Positions 1 through 12,200 of a stretch of 64,000 nucleotides of DNA are shown in pieces. How positions within the stretch are numbered: the stretch's first letter is position 1; each line of letters begins with the position of its first letter. Origin of the DNA: Limiplasma sp031549415 (lineage in GTDB: Bacteria > Bacillota > Clostridia > Christensenellales > Aristaeellaceae). The notes under the pieces are model-generated. The model was not told the DNA's origin. It saw only the letters and a program-made list of their open reading frames with translations, and made no database searches. The position numbers and the translations under genes are program-made. The stretch is taken from the NCBI GenBank assembly GCA_031549415.1, contig JAVBPU010000003.1, positions 1 to 64,000 on the forward strand, written 5' to 3'.

Positions 1-19
1 TTTTCGGAATTTGCTCTAA
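1..19. repeat. 19-bp dispersed repeat, copy at window edge
   Basis: TTTTCGGAATTTGCTCTAA is found exactly here and again at 48564-48582, in the same orientation. On the complementary strand the bases just beyond it are also related at both sites (TTCCC followed by TTA, with a 9-base difference), so this is probably the end of a longer dispersed repeat that continues outside the window. No gene was seen in 1-110. Confidence 0.6.
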
Positions 20-110
20 AGGGAAAATGGCACCATGTTTTGCATTCTACCATACTTCTCCTTCCCCGTCAAAGCCATGTAAGGCGTAAAAGCGCACGTA
101 AAAGCCGCAT

Positions 111-140
111 GCAAAAGGCGCATGCGTTCCCGCATGCGCC
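111..140 (-). terminator. Rho-independent terminator of the giant surface protein gene
   Basis: Inverted repeat GGCGCATGCG (117-126) / CGCATGCGCC (131-140) with a 4-base loop. On the minus strand it is followed by TTTTGC. It lies about 75 bases after the stop codon of the large minus-strand gene. Confidence 0.7.
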
Positions 141-146
141 CCAGGA

Positions 147-193
147 GGGGTTCAAGGCCAAGCCCTGATGGGGTGCAGGGGGGAAACCCCTGC
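147..193 (+). repeat. Intergenic hairpin repeat, copy A
   Basis: The order GGGGTTCA - AAGCCCTGATGGGGTGCA - CCCCTGCA matches copy B (21101-21148) and the reverse complement of copy C (52661-52736). Each copy is two small hairpins joined by GGGG(A)TGC. It sits between the stop codon and the terminator of the minus-strand gene. Confidence 0.6.
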
Positions 194-212
194 ATAAGGC
201 TCTTTGAAAACC

Positions 213-3200
213 TTACCCCATGGCGTTTTTCGTGTTCTCCGCCAAAATCTTGCGCAATTCCTCCATCCAGCGCTCCTTTTCCTCCTTTGGAATGTCGTAG
301 ATCATGTCCTCGGTGGCGGTGAACATGCAGGGAATGGAGATGTACAGCACGCCCTTGCCCATCAGGATGTCCGCAGGAATGAAGGTGTCCATGGCCAGGA
401 TTTCCATGTTGTCAATGAGGGTGTACTGGGTTTCCGCCATGCGCACCCGGTCCACGCCCCGGGCGAAGTTCACGGCGGCGGCCCTGGGATCGGACATCAC
501 CCCGTCATAGAGGACGTAGAAGATGCGGTACCCGCTCTGCCCGTCCTGGATTTCAGGCTGGATGTACAGCCTGCCGATGTCGAACACGCCCTTGGCCACC
601 ACCCGCAGCTCCAGGCCCGTTGCGGGCAGGGCAGCCCAGTCAATGGCGTCAAAGTCGATGGGGTGCACCATCTGGAACTCGCTGTCGAAAATCTGTGCCA
701 GCATTTCCTGGCTGTACAGGTCCCGGCCCAGCTCTTTGCTGATTTCGGGGACGTTCAACCCTTCCACCGTGGCAAAGGCGGGCATAGCGCCCAAGGGAAT
801 GTCCAGGCTGAGTAGATTGGTGAACATGGGCAGCCGTTTTACTGCCACGGGGCCTTCCGGGCCTGCCAGCTCCTGGTCCGCCGGGGCGGGGGTGGCGTTC
901 GGGTCCGGGGTGGGCGCGTTGGGGTCCAAGGTGGGCAGCGGAATCAGCGTGGGAAGCGGCGGTACGGGGATGGGGGTGGGCACCGGCGTGGGGGAGGGGG
1001 TAGGCCTGGGGGTGGCCGGCGGTGGCGGCGGATTGTTGATGACGATGCTCACCGGGGCAAAGACGGTGTAGGTGCCGTCCGGGTTGGCCACCACGTCGCC
1101 GCCGGGGAGCACGCTGGGGAATACCAGGTCGGCAAAGGCTTCCTCGGTGATGGCGATGGAGAAGTGCATGGTGCCCAGGTAGTTGGGGTCCGGCGAGTAG
1201 GTGATCACGCCGCTGGCATCCATCTTGACAGTGCCTGCGGTGGGGCCCTTGCCCGGGCGGGTGTCCAGGGCGTAGGTGAAGTTCCGGCTGGCGTAGACGC
1301 CGTCCTGGAGGTCTGTGGGCTGTAAGGTCACAGAAGCCGAGTTGTTGATGTACGCGCTGCCGGTATAGCTGCCGGGAACGGGCACGTGGTTCACGGGCAG
1401 CACTTCGATTTTCACCTTGCAGGTGCCTACGCCGCCCCGTTTGTCAATCACTTGCAGGGTCAGCTCCACTCCGGTCTGCAGATACCGCCCCGCCGCCGGG
1501 GTGATGGTAAGCAGGCGGGTATCCGCGCTGGGGCCCGCCGCTATGGCCACATTGCCCACGGGAATCACTGCGGGATGGCTGGTGCCAATCACAGAGACCG
1601 CCAGCTGGCCCAGTTCGGCGGCGTCCTCGATATCCGACAGGGTCACCGGGTGCCCGGTGAGCCGCTCGTCCTGCTTTACGGTGCCGGGCTGGCTGCTGAT
1701 CACCGGGTTGTTGTTGGTGAGGGTGTAGGGGCCAAACTTGGCGCTGTAGTTGTTGCCCGCCTGGTCCACCACGTCCGCGAACAGGTACCACGCGCCGATC
1801 TCCGCGATATGGGCCGTGGCGGTGAGGCTGCTTACCTTCGGGTCGGTTTTTCCGATATTGGCCAGGGTGGTCCAGCTTGTGGGCAGGTTCGTCCCATCCT
1901 GGCTGAGGGCGTACCGGGCCAGCTTCAGGCCGCTGTCCAGATCCACAGGGGCGGCGTTGGTGATCTCGTCAAAGTCCAGGTACACATCCAGCCCGGCGGC
2001 GCTCCAGGCCACGGGGGTGGTGTCGTTGACGGTCTTGTCGGCGGGGTCAGTGTACACGCCGATGGAGGGGGCCTTCCGGTCAAACAGGTTCACGGTCACC
2101 GTTTTGACGGAAGTGTCGCCCGGGGCGTCCGTGCTGTTGCCCACCGTGTCATAGAGCCTGAAATAGTAGGTGCCGTTTTCACTGACGGTGTATTTTAGCT
2201 GGTCGCTGGGGTCCGAAAGGATGCCGGTCTGGCTGGTGGTGCTCACGCCCCGGCCCGAACCGCTCAGCGGTGCCAGGCCCGTGGCGGAACCCGCTGGGTT
2301 GTCCGGGTCCTCGGCGGTCAGGTACAAATCCACCGGGCCATTGGCAAAGTCCACAGCCGGGTCCATGGGCGTCTGGCTGCCCGCTGCCGTGAGGCGGCTG
2401 CCCGTCAAAGTGGGGGCCTTGTTGTCCAGCTTGGCGGCGGCGGTGATGGCCCCGTTGAGGGAGGCCAGCCGCAGGCTTTCGTCCGCCGCGCCGCCCTCCG
2501 CCAGGGTGCCGTCGTCCCAGGCCACCACCTTCACCATGAAATCAGCGGTGTTGCCCGCCGGGGCCTGGAAGCCGTAGCCGATGGCCCCGCTGTTGCCGGT
2601 GAGGCTGGCGGCGTTCACGGAGGTCCAGGGGCCGCCCGCGCCGGTGGTGGAATAGAAGATTTCGTAGCGCATTTGGCTGTTCGGGGTCTCGGTTTTCCAG
2701 GGCTTGTCCTGGTCCGCTTCCGTGGTCCACTTCACCAGCACCATGTCCCCCTGTTTGAACTGGGCGGGGCTGGTTTGGGCGCCCGCCATGGATAGGCTGG
2801 CGGTGAGGGGCGCTGTGGGCGCGTCATTTTCCGGCGTGACGCTGACGGTGAAGGTTTTCGTGACGGTTTCATTCTGGTCATCCCTGGCGGTAACGGTTAC
2901 GGTCACCGGGGCCGGGGTGTAGCCGTTCGCCACAGGGGTGAACACCAGGGTGGCGGTGGCGTCGTTGCCGCTCTTGCTCTCGGTCCAGGTGACGCTGCCA
3001 GCCGGGAACGCCTCGCTGGCCGACCAGGTGACCTCCAGGGCCTGCAAACTGTCCGCCCCTTCCAGGTCCCCGTAGGCAACGGTGAGGGTACGCTTTGCCT
3101 CGTCGGCCTCGTCCTCGCCAAAGGACAAATGGGGCGGCTGGGTCATGGTGGGCGCGTTGTTTTGAATGGTATAGGTCCCCACCTTCACGATGTCGGACCA

Positions 3201-6200
3201 GTTGCCCGCCTGGTCTTGGATGCGGGCGTACAGGTCATAGTCTCCCCGGCTTTGCAGGGTGTTCAGGTTCACGCCATAGGTATGGCTGTAGGGCCGCAGG
3301 GCGCTGGCCCCGGGGGCGGCTGTACCCTGTCCCACAAAGGCAAATTCGATGGGGGCGGCGGCGGCAAAGCCGCTGCGGCCGTCCGTGGCGGTGGCGGCGG
3401 CGTCCGTGCCGGACAGGATGATGGGCTGGGACACGGTATGCTTCACCGAGGCGGCGGCGGGGTTGGCCGGGTTCATGCTGGGTTTCAGCCGGTCAATATT
3501 GCTGACTGCGGCGGAAAGGGGCTTGGAGGTGGAGGAGGCGTTGTCCACCTTGTCCGTCACCAGGAAGTTGTAGGTGCCGTTGTTGACCACGCCAAAGCCC
3601 ACGTTCACGCCGGAGGCGTTGGTGCTGGCTATCGTGACGCCGCTGCTCAGCGCCGCCACCTGGGCCACGCCGGAGGCTCCCGCGCCGGTATCCGTGGGGG
3701 CCACGGTGATCACCACTTGGCTGGCGTCGCCCGCGAGGTTGGTCCAGCCGCTGGGGGCCAGGGTGGACGCGCCCAGGCCCGGGGCAGTGTTGTCCACATT
3801 GCCCCGGTTGGCGGTGGCCAGGGTGCTGACTGCCGAGGCCTGCGCCGCGCCGAATTCCGGCTGGCTGCCATAGACGGCTTGGCCATAGAGGCCGTTGTCC
3901 ATGGCGGTGACCCGCACCTGCAGGGCGGCGCTGTTGCCCGAAGGGGTGGCGAAGGTGTAGCGGATCGTGCCGGAGCTGTCGTCCGGGATCTTATCGGACA
4001 GGGTTTCCCAGGTGTTCTTATTGTTGAAATTGCACCATTCCAGCTTGTACAGGAGGTCCGTCACCGGGGTTTCGGTATCGCTGCCCCGGGGCCAGGTGAC
4101 GGTGACCTGGTCAAATCCGGGCTGCAAGCTGTAATATTTCTTGTCCAGCTTGATGTTGGCCGCCGCCGGAGCGGTGGGCTTGCTGTTGACCGGGGTCACA
4201 ACGACGGTGACGGTGGTGGTAACGGTGATGGGCTGGGCGGCGGCATTCCCCGCCGGGGCGCTGCCGTCCGGGTCCCCCCGGTCGCTGAGGGCCAGGGTGT
4301 ACACCCGGGTGCCAAACACCTTTTGCTTGGGGGTGAAGGAATAGCTCACCTGGCCCCCCACATTGGCGGAGAGGGTGAAGGTGCCCAAATCGTCCACCAC
4401 GGAAAGCCCGTTGGCCGCTGCGGCTACCACGCTGCTGCCATCGCTGTTGGCGCTGCGGACCAGGGCGAATTTCAGGCTGGCCAGGGGGGTCTCCACATCG
4501 GCGCTGCCCAGGCTGGCGGTGGTGGCGGCCTTGGCGGTATTCGCCTCGGCGGTGCTTTGGCACTCATTGAAGGTATAGCTGCGGGGCAGGTCCGTGCCGC
4601 CCGCCGGGGTGAAGCTGGGGGCGGTGTTTACGGGGGTCACCACCAAGGTGACGCTGCTGGAGCGGGTGGCTCCGGTGATGTCCCGGGTGGTAAAGGGAAT
4701 GGTAATGCTCCCGTTCTTGTTCTTGGCGGGGTTGAACGTGATGGTCACATACCCGTTCGCGCCCTTTTGATAGGTATAGCTGTTGGCGTTGGGGATCAGA
4801 TCGCCCAAGGGCATCTGGAACTCCGCCGCCGGGGTAGGGCCGTCGTCCCAGACCCGGTACTTGAAGGTGCGTTTGGCCGCGTCCGTCTCGCCCTCGGCAA
4901 AGGTCCAGGTGACGGGGGCCTGGTCCCGGTCCTCGTACCAGGGCTCGCCAAGAGCTCCGGCGGCGGCGGTTTCAAAGGCGATGTAGGGCGTGTCGTTGAC
5001 GCTGGTGACGTTCAGGGTGATCACCGCCGGGTCGGACACCAGCACCAGGGCGGGGTCCTCGTTGGTATCGGTGACGGTGAAGCCGATCTTGTCCAGGTTG
5101 CCATAGTAGTCCCAGGCGGGCTTGTACAACAGCGCCTGGCCCAGGGCATAGGGGATCACGTCCCCCTGCTGAACCGCCGGGCCGCCGGGGCCGTAGGTGA
5201 GGGCGCCGTTGGCCAGCTGGGACAGGTCCGTGATGGTGATGACCAAGTCCTTCAGGGGTGTTTCCACGTCGGAAATGAAGGGGTCCGCCGTCCGGAACAG
5301 GTTGATGGTCACGCCGGGGTTGTCCTCGTTGGTGGTAACGGTGCGGTGATACGCGATGGGCTTGTCGTTGACAGGCAAAATGTTCACCCGCACAGAGCCT
5401 CTAAATTGTCCGCCGTCCTTGTCGGCCACCACAAAGTCATACAGGCCGTAGTCCTCGGGGGCAGCGCCCGTTTGCGGGGTGAAGTAGTTGGCGGCCTGGG
5501 GCATATAATCGGCCTGCTGGTTATTGTTCACCACGGTGCCGTGCTGCCTGCGGGTGACGCTGAGTAGCTTGAGCGCCGAGGGATCAGACGGGTTTTCCGG
5601 GTCGATGAAGCGGGCCAGCAGGTCCGTGGTCAGGGCCACGTCCTCGTCCGTCACCTCGGCAAAAACCGTGGTGGTGACGGGCACGCCATTTTCGGTTACC
5701 ACGTTGCCGTCCCCGTCCACCAGCCGGGGGATGTCATTGACGGCGGTGATGCGCACCTTGCAGGCCGCGTTGGAAGCAAGGCCCGGGGCCGCCTCGGCGG
5801 CGGTGACGGTGAGGGTGGCAAAGTCCGCCGCCGTGGCGTGGTAGGCGTCCGGCATGGGGACCACCTGGGCGGTCATGGTATAGATAGGACCGGTTTCGCC
5901 AGGGGCGCGGGTCACGGCCACCGGGGCGGTGATCCGGGCGGCGTCATCGCTGGCGCAGGTGATGGAAAGCGGCACGGGAGCGCCCGCCACCAGGCCGTCG
6001 CTGGTTCCGGCCAGGTACCCGGCGTCCTGGGGGTTCACCACATAGCCCTGGTCCACATCCTTCACGGTGAAGTTGAGATTGAAGGGCGTGTCCTCCTGGG
6101 TGGTCTTTTCCACGGCCAGGGCTTGGATCACCGGGTCGTCGTTCACGGGCCGCACATGGACGGACACCGTGTACACATCGCTCACCAGGGGATCGTGGCC

Positions 6201-9200
6201 CAGGGGCACGTTGTCGTCCTGGAGAGTGTATTCGATGACCACCATCTCGTCAAAGCTCTTATGGAAGAAGTTGGGGGCCGGGGTAAAGACGATGGTGCGC
6301 CCGCCCTGGCTGGTGACGCTGCCCACCCCGGAGGCTTCCAGGGCGGCCTTGTTCACCAGGTTGATCTTGTAGCTTTCCATCAGGGGGTTGTTCCCCGTGG
6401 TCACCACGTCAAAGGAGGCCTTGGTGTCCTCCGGAATGCGCTGCGCCGCCGGATGCAGGTCCGCGGGCGGGTTGCGCAGGGTCACGTCCACGGTGAAGGT
6501 CACCGGGCGGGGGTTGTTGTACAGGAAGCCGTCGCTGGTGGTGAGGGTGAGGGTGGCGGTGCCCACCTCTTCCCCGGTGAAGGTCAGGTTCCAGTAGCCC
6601 GTGCCGTCGGCGTTGGTCACCCGCTCCACGTTGCAGCGCATGGCGTTGACCACCGCCTCATTGTCGCTGCTGATGGAAAGGGGCAGCAGCCGGAAGGGGG
6701 TGTCCACATCGTTTGTGAACACTTTCAGCGTCATGGCCCCGCCGCGCTCCACGGTGTAATGGCCGTTTTCCCCATTGGGGGCGGGGGAATCAATGACCAC
6801 AGAGGGGGCGTCGTTGACGGGGGTGATGATGTAGGTGAATACGGCGGTGCTGAAATCTTCCGGGAAATACTTGTGGAGGGAATTGTCATAGCCGTTGTCC
6901 ACGGTGACCTTCACCTTCACCACCTTGTTGCCCACGGTGTTTGGAAAGTCGCACACCCCGGCCTTGGGGGTCAGGAAGGCGCTGTAGTTCAGCCCCTTGG
7001 TATCCATGGGGGTCATGGTGAGGCTTTCCACGTATTCCGCGCCGCTTTGGATGGCAAAGCTCACCTTCCCGGCCCGGATGATGTCGTTGGCGGCGCGGAC
7101 CTGGCCGACAAAGGACAGGCCATTGCTGCCGGGGGTGTAGTCCTCGTCGATGTACCAGGTGGCGTCGGTGACATAGCAGGGCATGTCGTCATCGGTATAA
7201 TCCGCCAGGTCCTCCTCCGGGTCCATGATAATGATGGTGATGGTGGCCTCGTTGCTGGCCAGCCAGCCGGAGGCGCTTGTGTTTTGGGTTTCGCAGCGGT
7301 ACTTGTAGGTGTACCGGCCGGTTTCGTCCGGCAGTTGCAAGGAGAGCATGCCGTTGGTCAGGCCCGAGGCCCAGCTGGGCATGGCCGCATAGCGGATCTT
7401 GCCGTTTTGCAGGGTGGCCCCGCCCTGGTTGACCAGGTCGTCGTCATAGTCATTGGCCAGGGGCTGGCTGCTGCTGACGAAGGGGATAAAGAAGGGATTG
7501 GTCCCATCCCCCAGGGTGACGGTCTGGCCCAGGGCCCCGCTGTTGAAGATGTACAGATCGTTCTGGGCGATGGGGTTTCGATCCTTGCCGTTGATGGTGA
7601 TGTGCACGGTGCCCGTGGCGGTAAGCCCGCCGCCGTCCATCAGGGTGTAGGAAAAGCTGTCGTTCCAGGGGCCGGGGCCGTTCATGTCGCTGCGCATGGT
7701 ATAGGTCAGCTTCCCGGTGTTCACATCCCGGCTGACGGTGCCGTAGCTGGCCCCGGTGACCCCGGTGAGGGTGAGGTTCTTGGGCAGCACGTCGTCCGTG
7801 GCGTCGCCAATCACGTCAAAGGTCATGCTGCTGGGGCTTTCCCCCAGGGTGAACTGGAGGCGGCTTTCCGGCGTGCTGTAAGGGAAGGGCACAGGGGGTT
7901 TGTTTACCGTCACCACCAGCACCCGGAAGGTCATGTCGTCGGTCTTGGTGAGGGTGGGGTATCCGGCTTCCGCCAGGGTGTAGGAGGCGGTCACCTTCAC
8001 GTTGGCGCTGCCGATCTTGCCCGGGGCGATGGAAAACAGCACCGAGGGCATGCTAGCGTCGCTGACCTGGTAGGTGGTGGCGGCCGCGCCCCCCTGGGCG
8101 GTGTCAAAGGTCAAATCCGTGATCAGGCCCTGGGTGCTGCCCGGGGCCACCTCCACGGTGAGAGCGCACACAGCGCCAAGCGGCAGGTTCAAAATGTTCA
8201 GCAAAGCGCTGAGGGGAATGGGGGCGCTGCTCATAGACTGGATGAAGGGCGGCACCTGGCCCAGGGTTAGCTCGCTGTCCCGGATGCGCACGTCAATGAC
8301 GATCTGGCTCTGGCTGGCGGGGTCCGCCAGCGCGCCGCCATGCTTGCCATCCTCCGCCCGGTAGGCGATCACCACCTGGCCCTGGAAGCCCACGGGCGGC
8401 GTGTACAGGAAGTTTTCGGGCTGGCCGCCCGCTCCGCTGACCACCGTCAGGACGCCGGGGGTGAAGGCGGACAAATCCAGCGGGTTTCCGCTGCCATCCA
8501 GCAGCTGCACGGACAGGGTATCCCCGTCCACATCCACATCGTTGGCCAGGGGGGTCAGCAGCACGGGCACGCCGTCCTCGGTCTCATAGCGGTCCGGCTG
8601 GGCCACGGGGGCGTCCTCCACCGGGGAGACGTACACCTGCAGCTTCTGCTCCACCTTCTCATTGCCGTCCGCCAGGGTGACGGTGACGGCAATGGGCTCC
8701 CGGCCATCATCGGGCCAGTTGGCGTTAGGCAGGGGCGTGAGGGTCAGGGACGCGTCCCCGTTGGCCACCCGGGAAAGGGCAATGCCCTGCAGGTTGAGGA
8801 CGCCGGGCTGGCTGGAGGTGGCGGTGAGAATGAGGCTGGCCTTGGTGTTGTCCACATCCCCATAGCCGATGGCAATGGGGCCGTAGGAGGTATCCTCCGG
8901 GAAGGTGATGGGGTCTGTCGGGAAGGGGGCCAGCTCCGGCGGGTCGTTCACCGGGGTCACCACAAGGGTGAGGGTGCCCTGCTTGGCGCTGTCCAGCTCC
9001 CCGTCGCTGACGGTATAGCGGACGGTGGCGGTGCCGTTCCAATCTTTGGCGGGCACAAAGGTGTACTTTTCAGGATTTGTGGCGCTGTCCACGGTGATCA
9101 CGCCGCTGCCCGCCGTGAGGGTGGCCGGGTCCAGGGTGATGGTGAGGTTGCTTAAAGCCGTGTCCACATCGCTGGCAAAGCTATGGGCCCGGGGGAAGAT

Positions 9201-12200
9201 GTCCAGCCCGGCGGAGTCCTCCTCGCAGGTGACGGTGAAGCCGCCCGCCACAGGGGCGTCGTTGACAGGGTCGATGCGGATGGACACCTCCGCCACGGTG
9301 GACAGCTGGCTGTCATCGGCGGTGAGCTTTACGTTGATATAGTCCGTGCCGGTGGTAAAGGCATCCTTGGCCGGGGTGAACACCAGCTTGTATTCCCCGG
9401 TGGAGGCCTTCACCAGCTGGGCGGAATAGCTGGAAAGCTTGTTTGCGTTGGCGTTCACGTAGCATTGCAGCGTCAGCTCGTCCGAGGGGGTGGTGTCGTC
9501 CACGAGCCTGAAATGAATGGCCTTGGCCCCGTCTTGCAGGCCGCAGTCCTCCGCCACAATGTAGGGGTCGCCCTTGGCTTGCAGGCCCAAAAACACCGGG
9601 GCCAGGTTCTTCACCGGCAGGGTGAAGCTGACGGTGCCCGTGGTGACCAGCGTATCATTGGTGACGGTATAGGTGAAGCTGTCCGTGCCGGTGGTGTTCA
9701 CCGGGGGGGTGTAGTACAGCTTGGTTTCGTCCTGGCCCAGATTCGGGTCCCCCAGCGCCAGGGAGCCGCCCAGGCTGGCCCCTGCCTTGGGGGCGATGGA
9801 GCCGGGGTCGATGGCGATGACGAAGGGAGGCGTATCCTTGGTGTCCGGGCAGGTGGCGTCCACCAGGGGATCAAAGGGGCCCAAGACCGCCGCCTCGGGG
9901 AACTGCTTGGGGACCTGGTAGGTATGGGGTTTGAGCGTCACCGGGTCCGGCGACGGGGTGATGGTAAGGGAAAACTCGCAGCGGTTGCTGGACAGGGGGC
10001 CGCCGGCTTCTTCCGCTGCCGTGTCCGTGGCCACCACGGCAAACTGAATGGGCGCGCCGCTCTTGGTATTGCAATCATCCGGGAAGGTGTAGGTGAGGGT
10101 GTGGCCGGAAACGGAGAGCGTACAGCCCGGGACCTCCGGGGTGGGCCCGGACACCAGGGTATAGGTCATCTCCGTGGCCACGTCGTTGTCCACGTCAGTG
10201 GTGAGGGTGCGCAAATCCAGGGTGAAAACCTTGCTGTCCTCCAGCGCCACCGGGGCCTGGGAAGCCGCCATCATCGGGGCGTCGTTCACCGGGGTGACGG
10301 TGATCTGGCAGGTGGCGGTGGTTTCGCCGCCCTGGCCGTCCGTCACGGTGACGGTGAAGGCATCCGTGCCGTGAAAATCCGGGGCGGGGGCAAAAGTGAA
10401 GGTCCCGTCCGCCGCCACCAGGGCCACGCCGTTTTGGGCCTGGGTCTCCAGGGCGAAGGAAACAGCGTCCCCCTCCGGGTCCGTGGCCACAAAGGCCCCG
10501 GTGTAAACGCCGTCCTCCGGGGTGGTGACGGCAAGGCTGTCGCAGAGGGGCGCGTCATTGACGGGGGTGACGGTGAGGGAGGCGGAGGCCGTAGCGGTGG
10601 CGTTGGCTTCGCCGCTGCCGTCGTCCACGGTGACGGTGAAGCCGTCCGCGCCGTGAAAGTCCGCGTCCGGGGTGTAGGTGAACACGCCGGGCAGGCCCTG
10701 GGTCACGCTGCCATGGGCGGGCTGGGCGGTAACTTCATAGGTGAGGGCATCCCCGTCCACATCCGTGGCCAGGAAGACGATCTCCACCGGGGTGTCCTCC
10801 GGGGTGGCGACGGGGGCGGGATCGCCCATCAGGGGGGCGTCATTCACCGGGGTGACGGTGACGGAGCAGGTGGCGGTGATATGACCGCCCTGGCCGTCGC
10901 TGGCGGTGACGGTGAAGCTGTCCTGGCCGCAAAAATCCGGGGCAGGGGTGTAGGTGAAGGTCCCGTCCGCGTTCACCAAAGCCGCGCCGTGCTGGGCCTG
11001 GGTGGCCAGGGCAAAGGAAACGGCGTCCCCCTCCGGGTCGGTGGCGGCAAACTGGCCGGGGTTGTCCTGGCTGTCCTCGGCCACGGCGAGGGTCACGTCC
11101 GCGCAGGCCGGGGGGTCATTTTCCGGGGTGATGGTCACCGCCACCTGCTGGGTCACAAAGGAGGTCCCATCGGACAGGGTGACGGAGAACTGGTCCGCCC
11201 CGGTGACGTTGGGGTTGGGGGTGTAGGTAAAGGTGGCGGGCACGCCCAGGGGGCCCTTGGGGGTCACCGTGCCCCGGCTACCGTCTGTGGCGGTGAGGGT
11301 GAGGGGGTCGCCGTCCACGTCATAGGCCATCTGGGCGGTGACGGTGAGGGTGGCGCTGCCGTCCTCCGCCACGGAAAGGGTCATCCCGCCAGCCAGGGCC
11401 GGGGAATCGTCCACCGGATGCACCGTGATAGAGGCCCTGCCCGTGGAGCTGGCCCCGGAAGGATCGGTGAGGGAGATGACAAAGCTGTCCTCGCCGTTGA
11501 AATCCGCGCTGGGGGTATAGGTGAAGCTGCCGTCGGCATGCACCGTGGCGCTGCCATGGCCGGGCTGGGTGTGGAGGGCGTAGGTGATCCCGTCCCCATC
11601 GGGGTCGATGGCCTGGAACTGGCCGGACACCGAGCCGCCGTCCTCGTCCATGGTCAGGGTGGGTTCGTTCCCGCACACGGGCGGGTCGTTCACATTGTTT
11701 ACGGTGACCGCCACAACGCTGCTGGCGCTGCCGCCAAAGCCGTCCTGGACGGTGAGGGTGAAAACATCCTGGCCGCTGAAATGCCGCTTGGGGGTGTAGG
11801 TGAAGGCGGCCAGCCCGGCGTCGGTGGCGGCCTGGGCCACGGTGCCCTCGGCCCCGTCGGTGGCGCTGAAGGTGAGCCGGTCTCCCTCCGGGTCGCTGGC
11901 CATGCCGTATTCCAGCAGCAGCTGGCTGCTGCTGTTCTCATCCACGGTGAGGGCGAGGCCCTGGGCGATGGCGGGGGCGCTGTTGGCCACGTAGCGGACG
12001 GTGACGGTGCAATGGCTGGGCGTATCCTCGTCATCGGGCAAAGTTCCGGTGAGGGTAAAGCTGTCGGTATCGCCAGCGGATGCGCCGTTGCCGCCCACAT
12101 AGGTCAGCGTGGAGCCTGAAAGGCTGGCATGGCCCAGCAGCGCCCCGGCGGGCTGGGTGAGGGTGAAGCCGCTGGGAAGCTCCCAGGTGAGGGTGCCGCC

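Noticed and set aside
147..193. CRISPR-type repeat array
   Set aside because: Repeats are scattered singly, palindromic and not separated by regular spacers.
3129..12119. Very long open frames on the plus strand opposite the giant surface protein gene (for example 3129-5567, 5838-8270, 9183-12119)
   Set aside because: They are Gly/His/Arg-rich products of high-GC antisense reading, lack ribosome sites and recognisable domains, and lie entirely opposite a well-supported gene.
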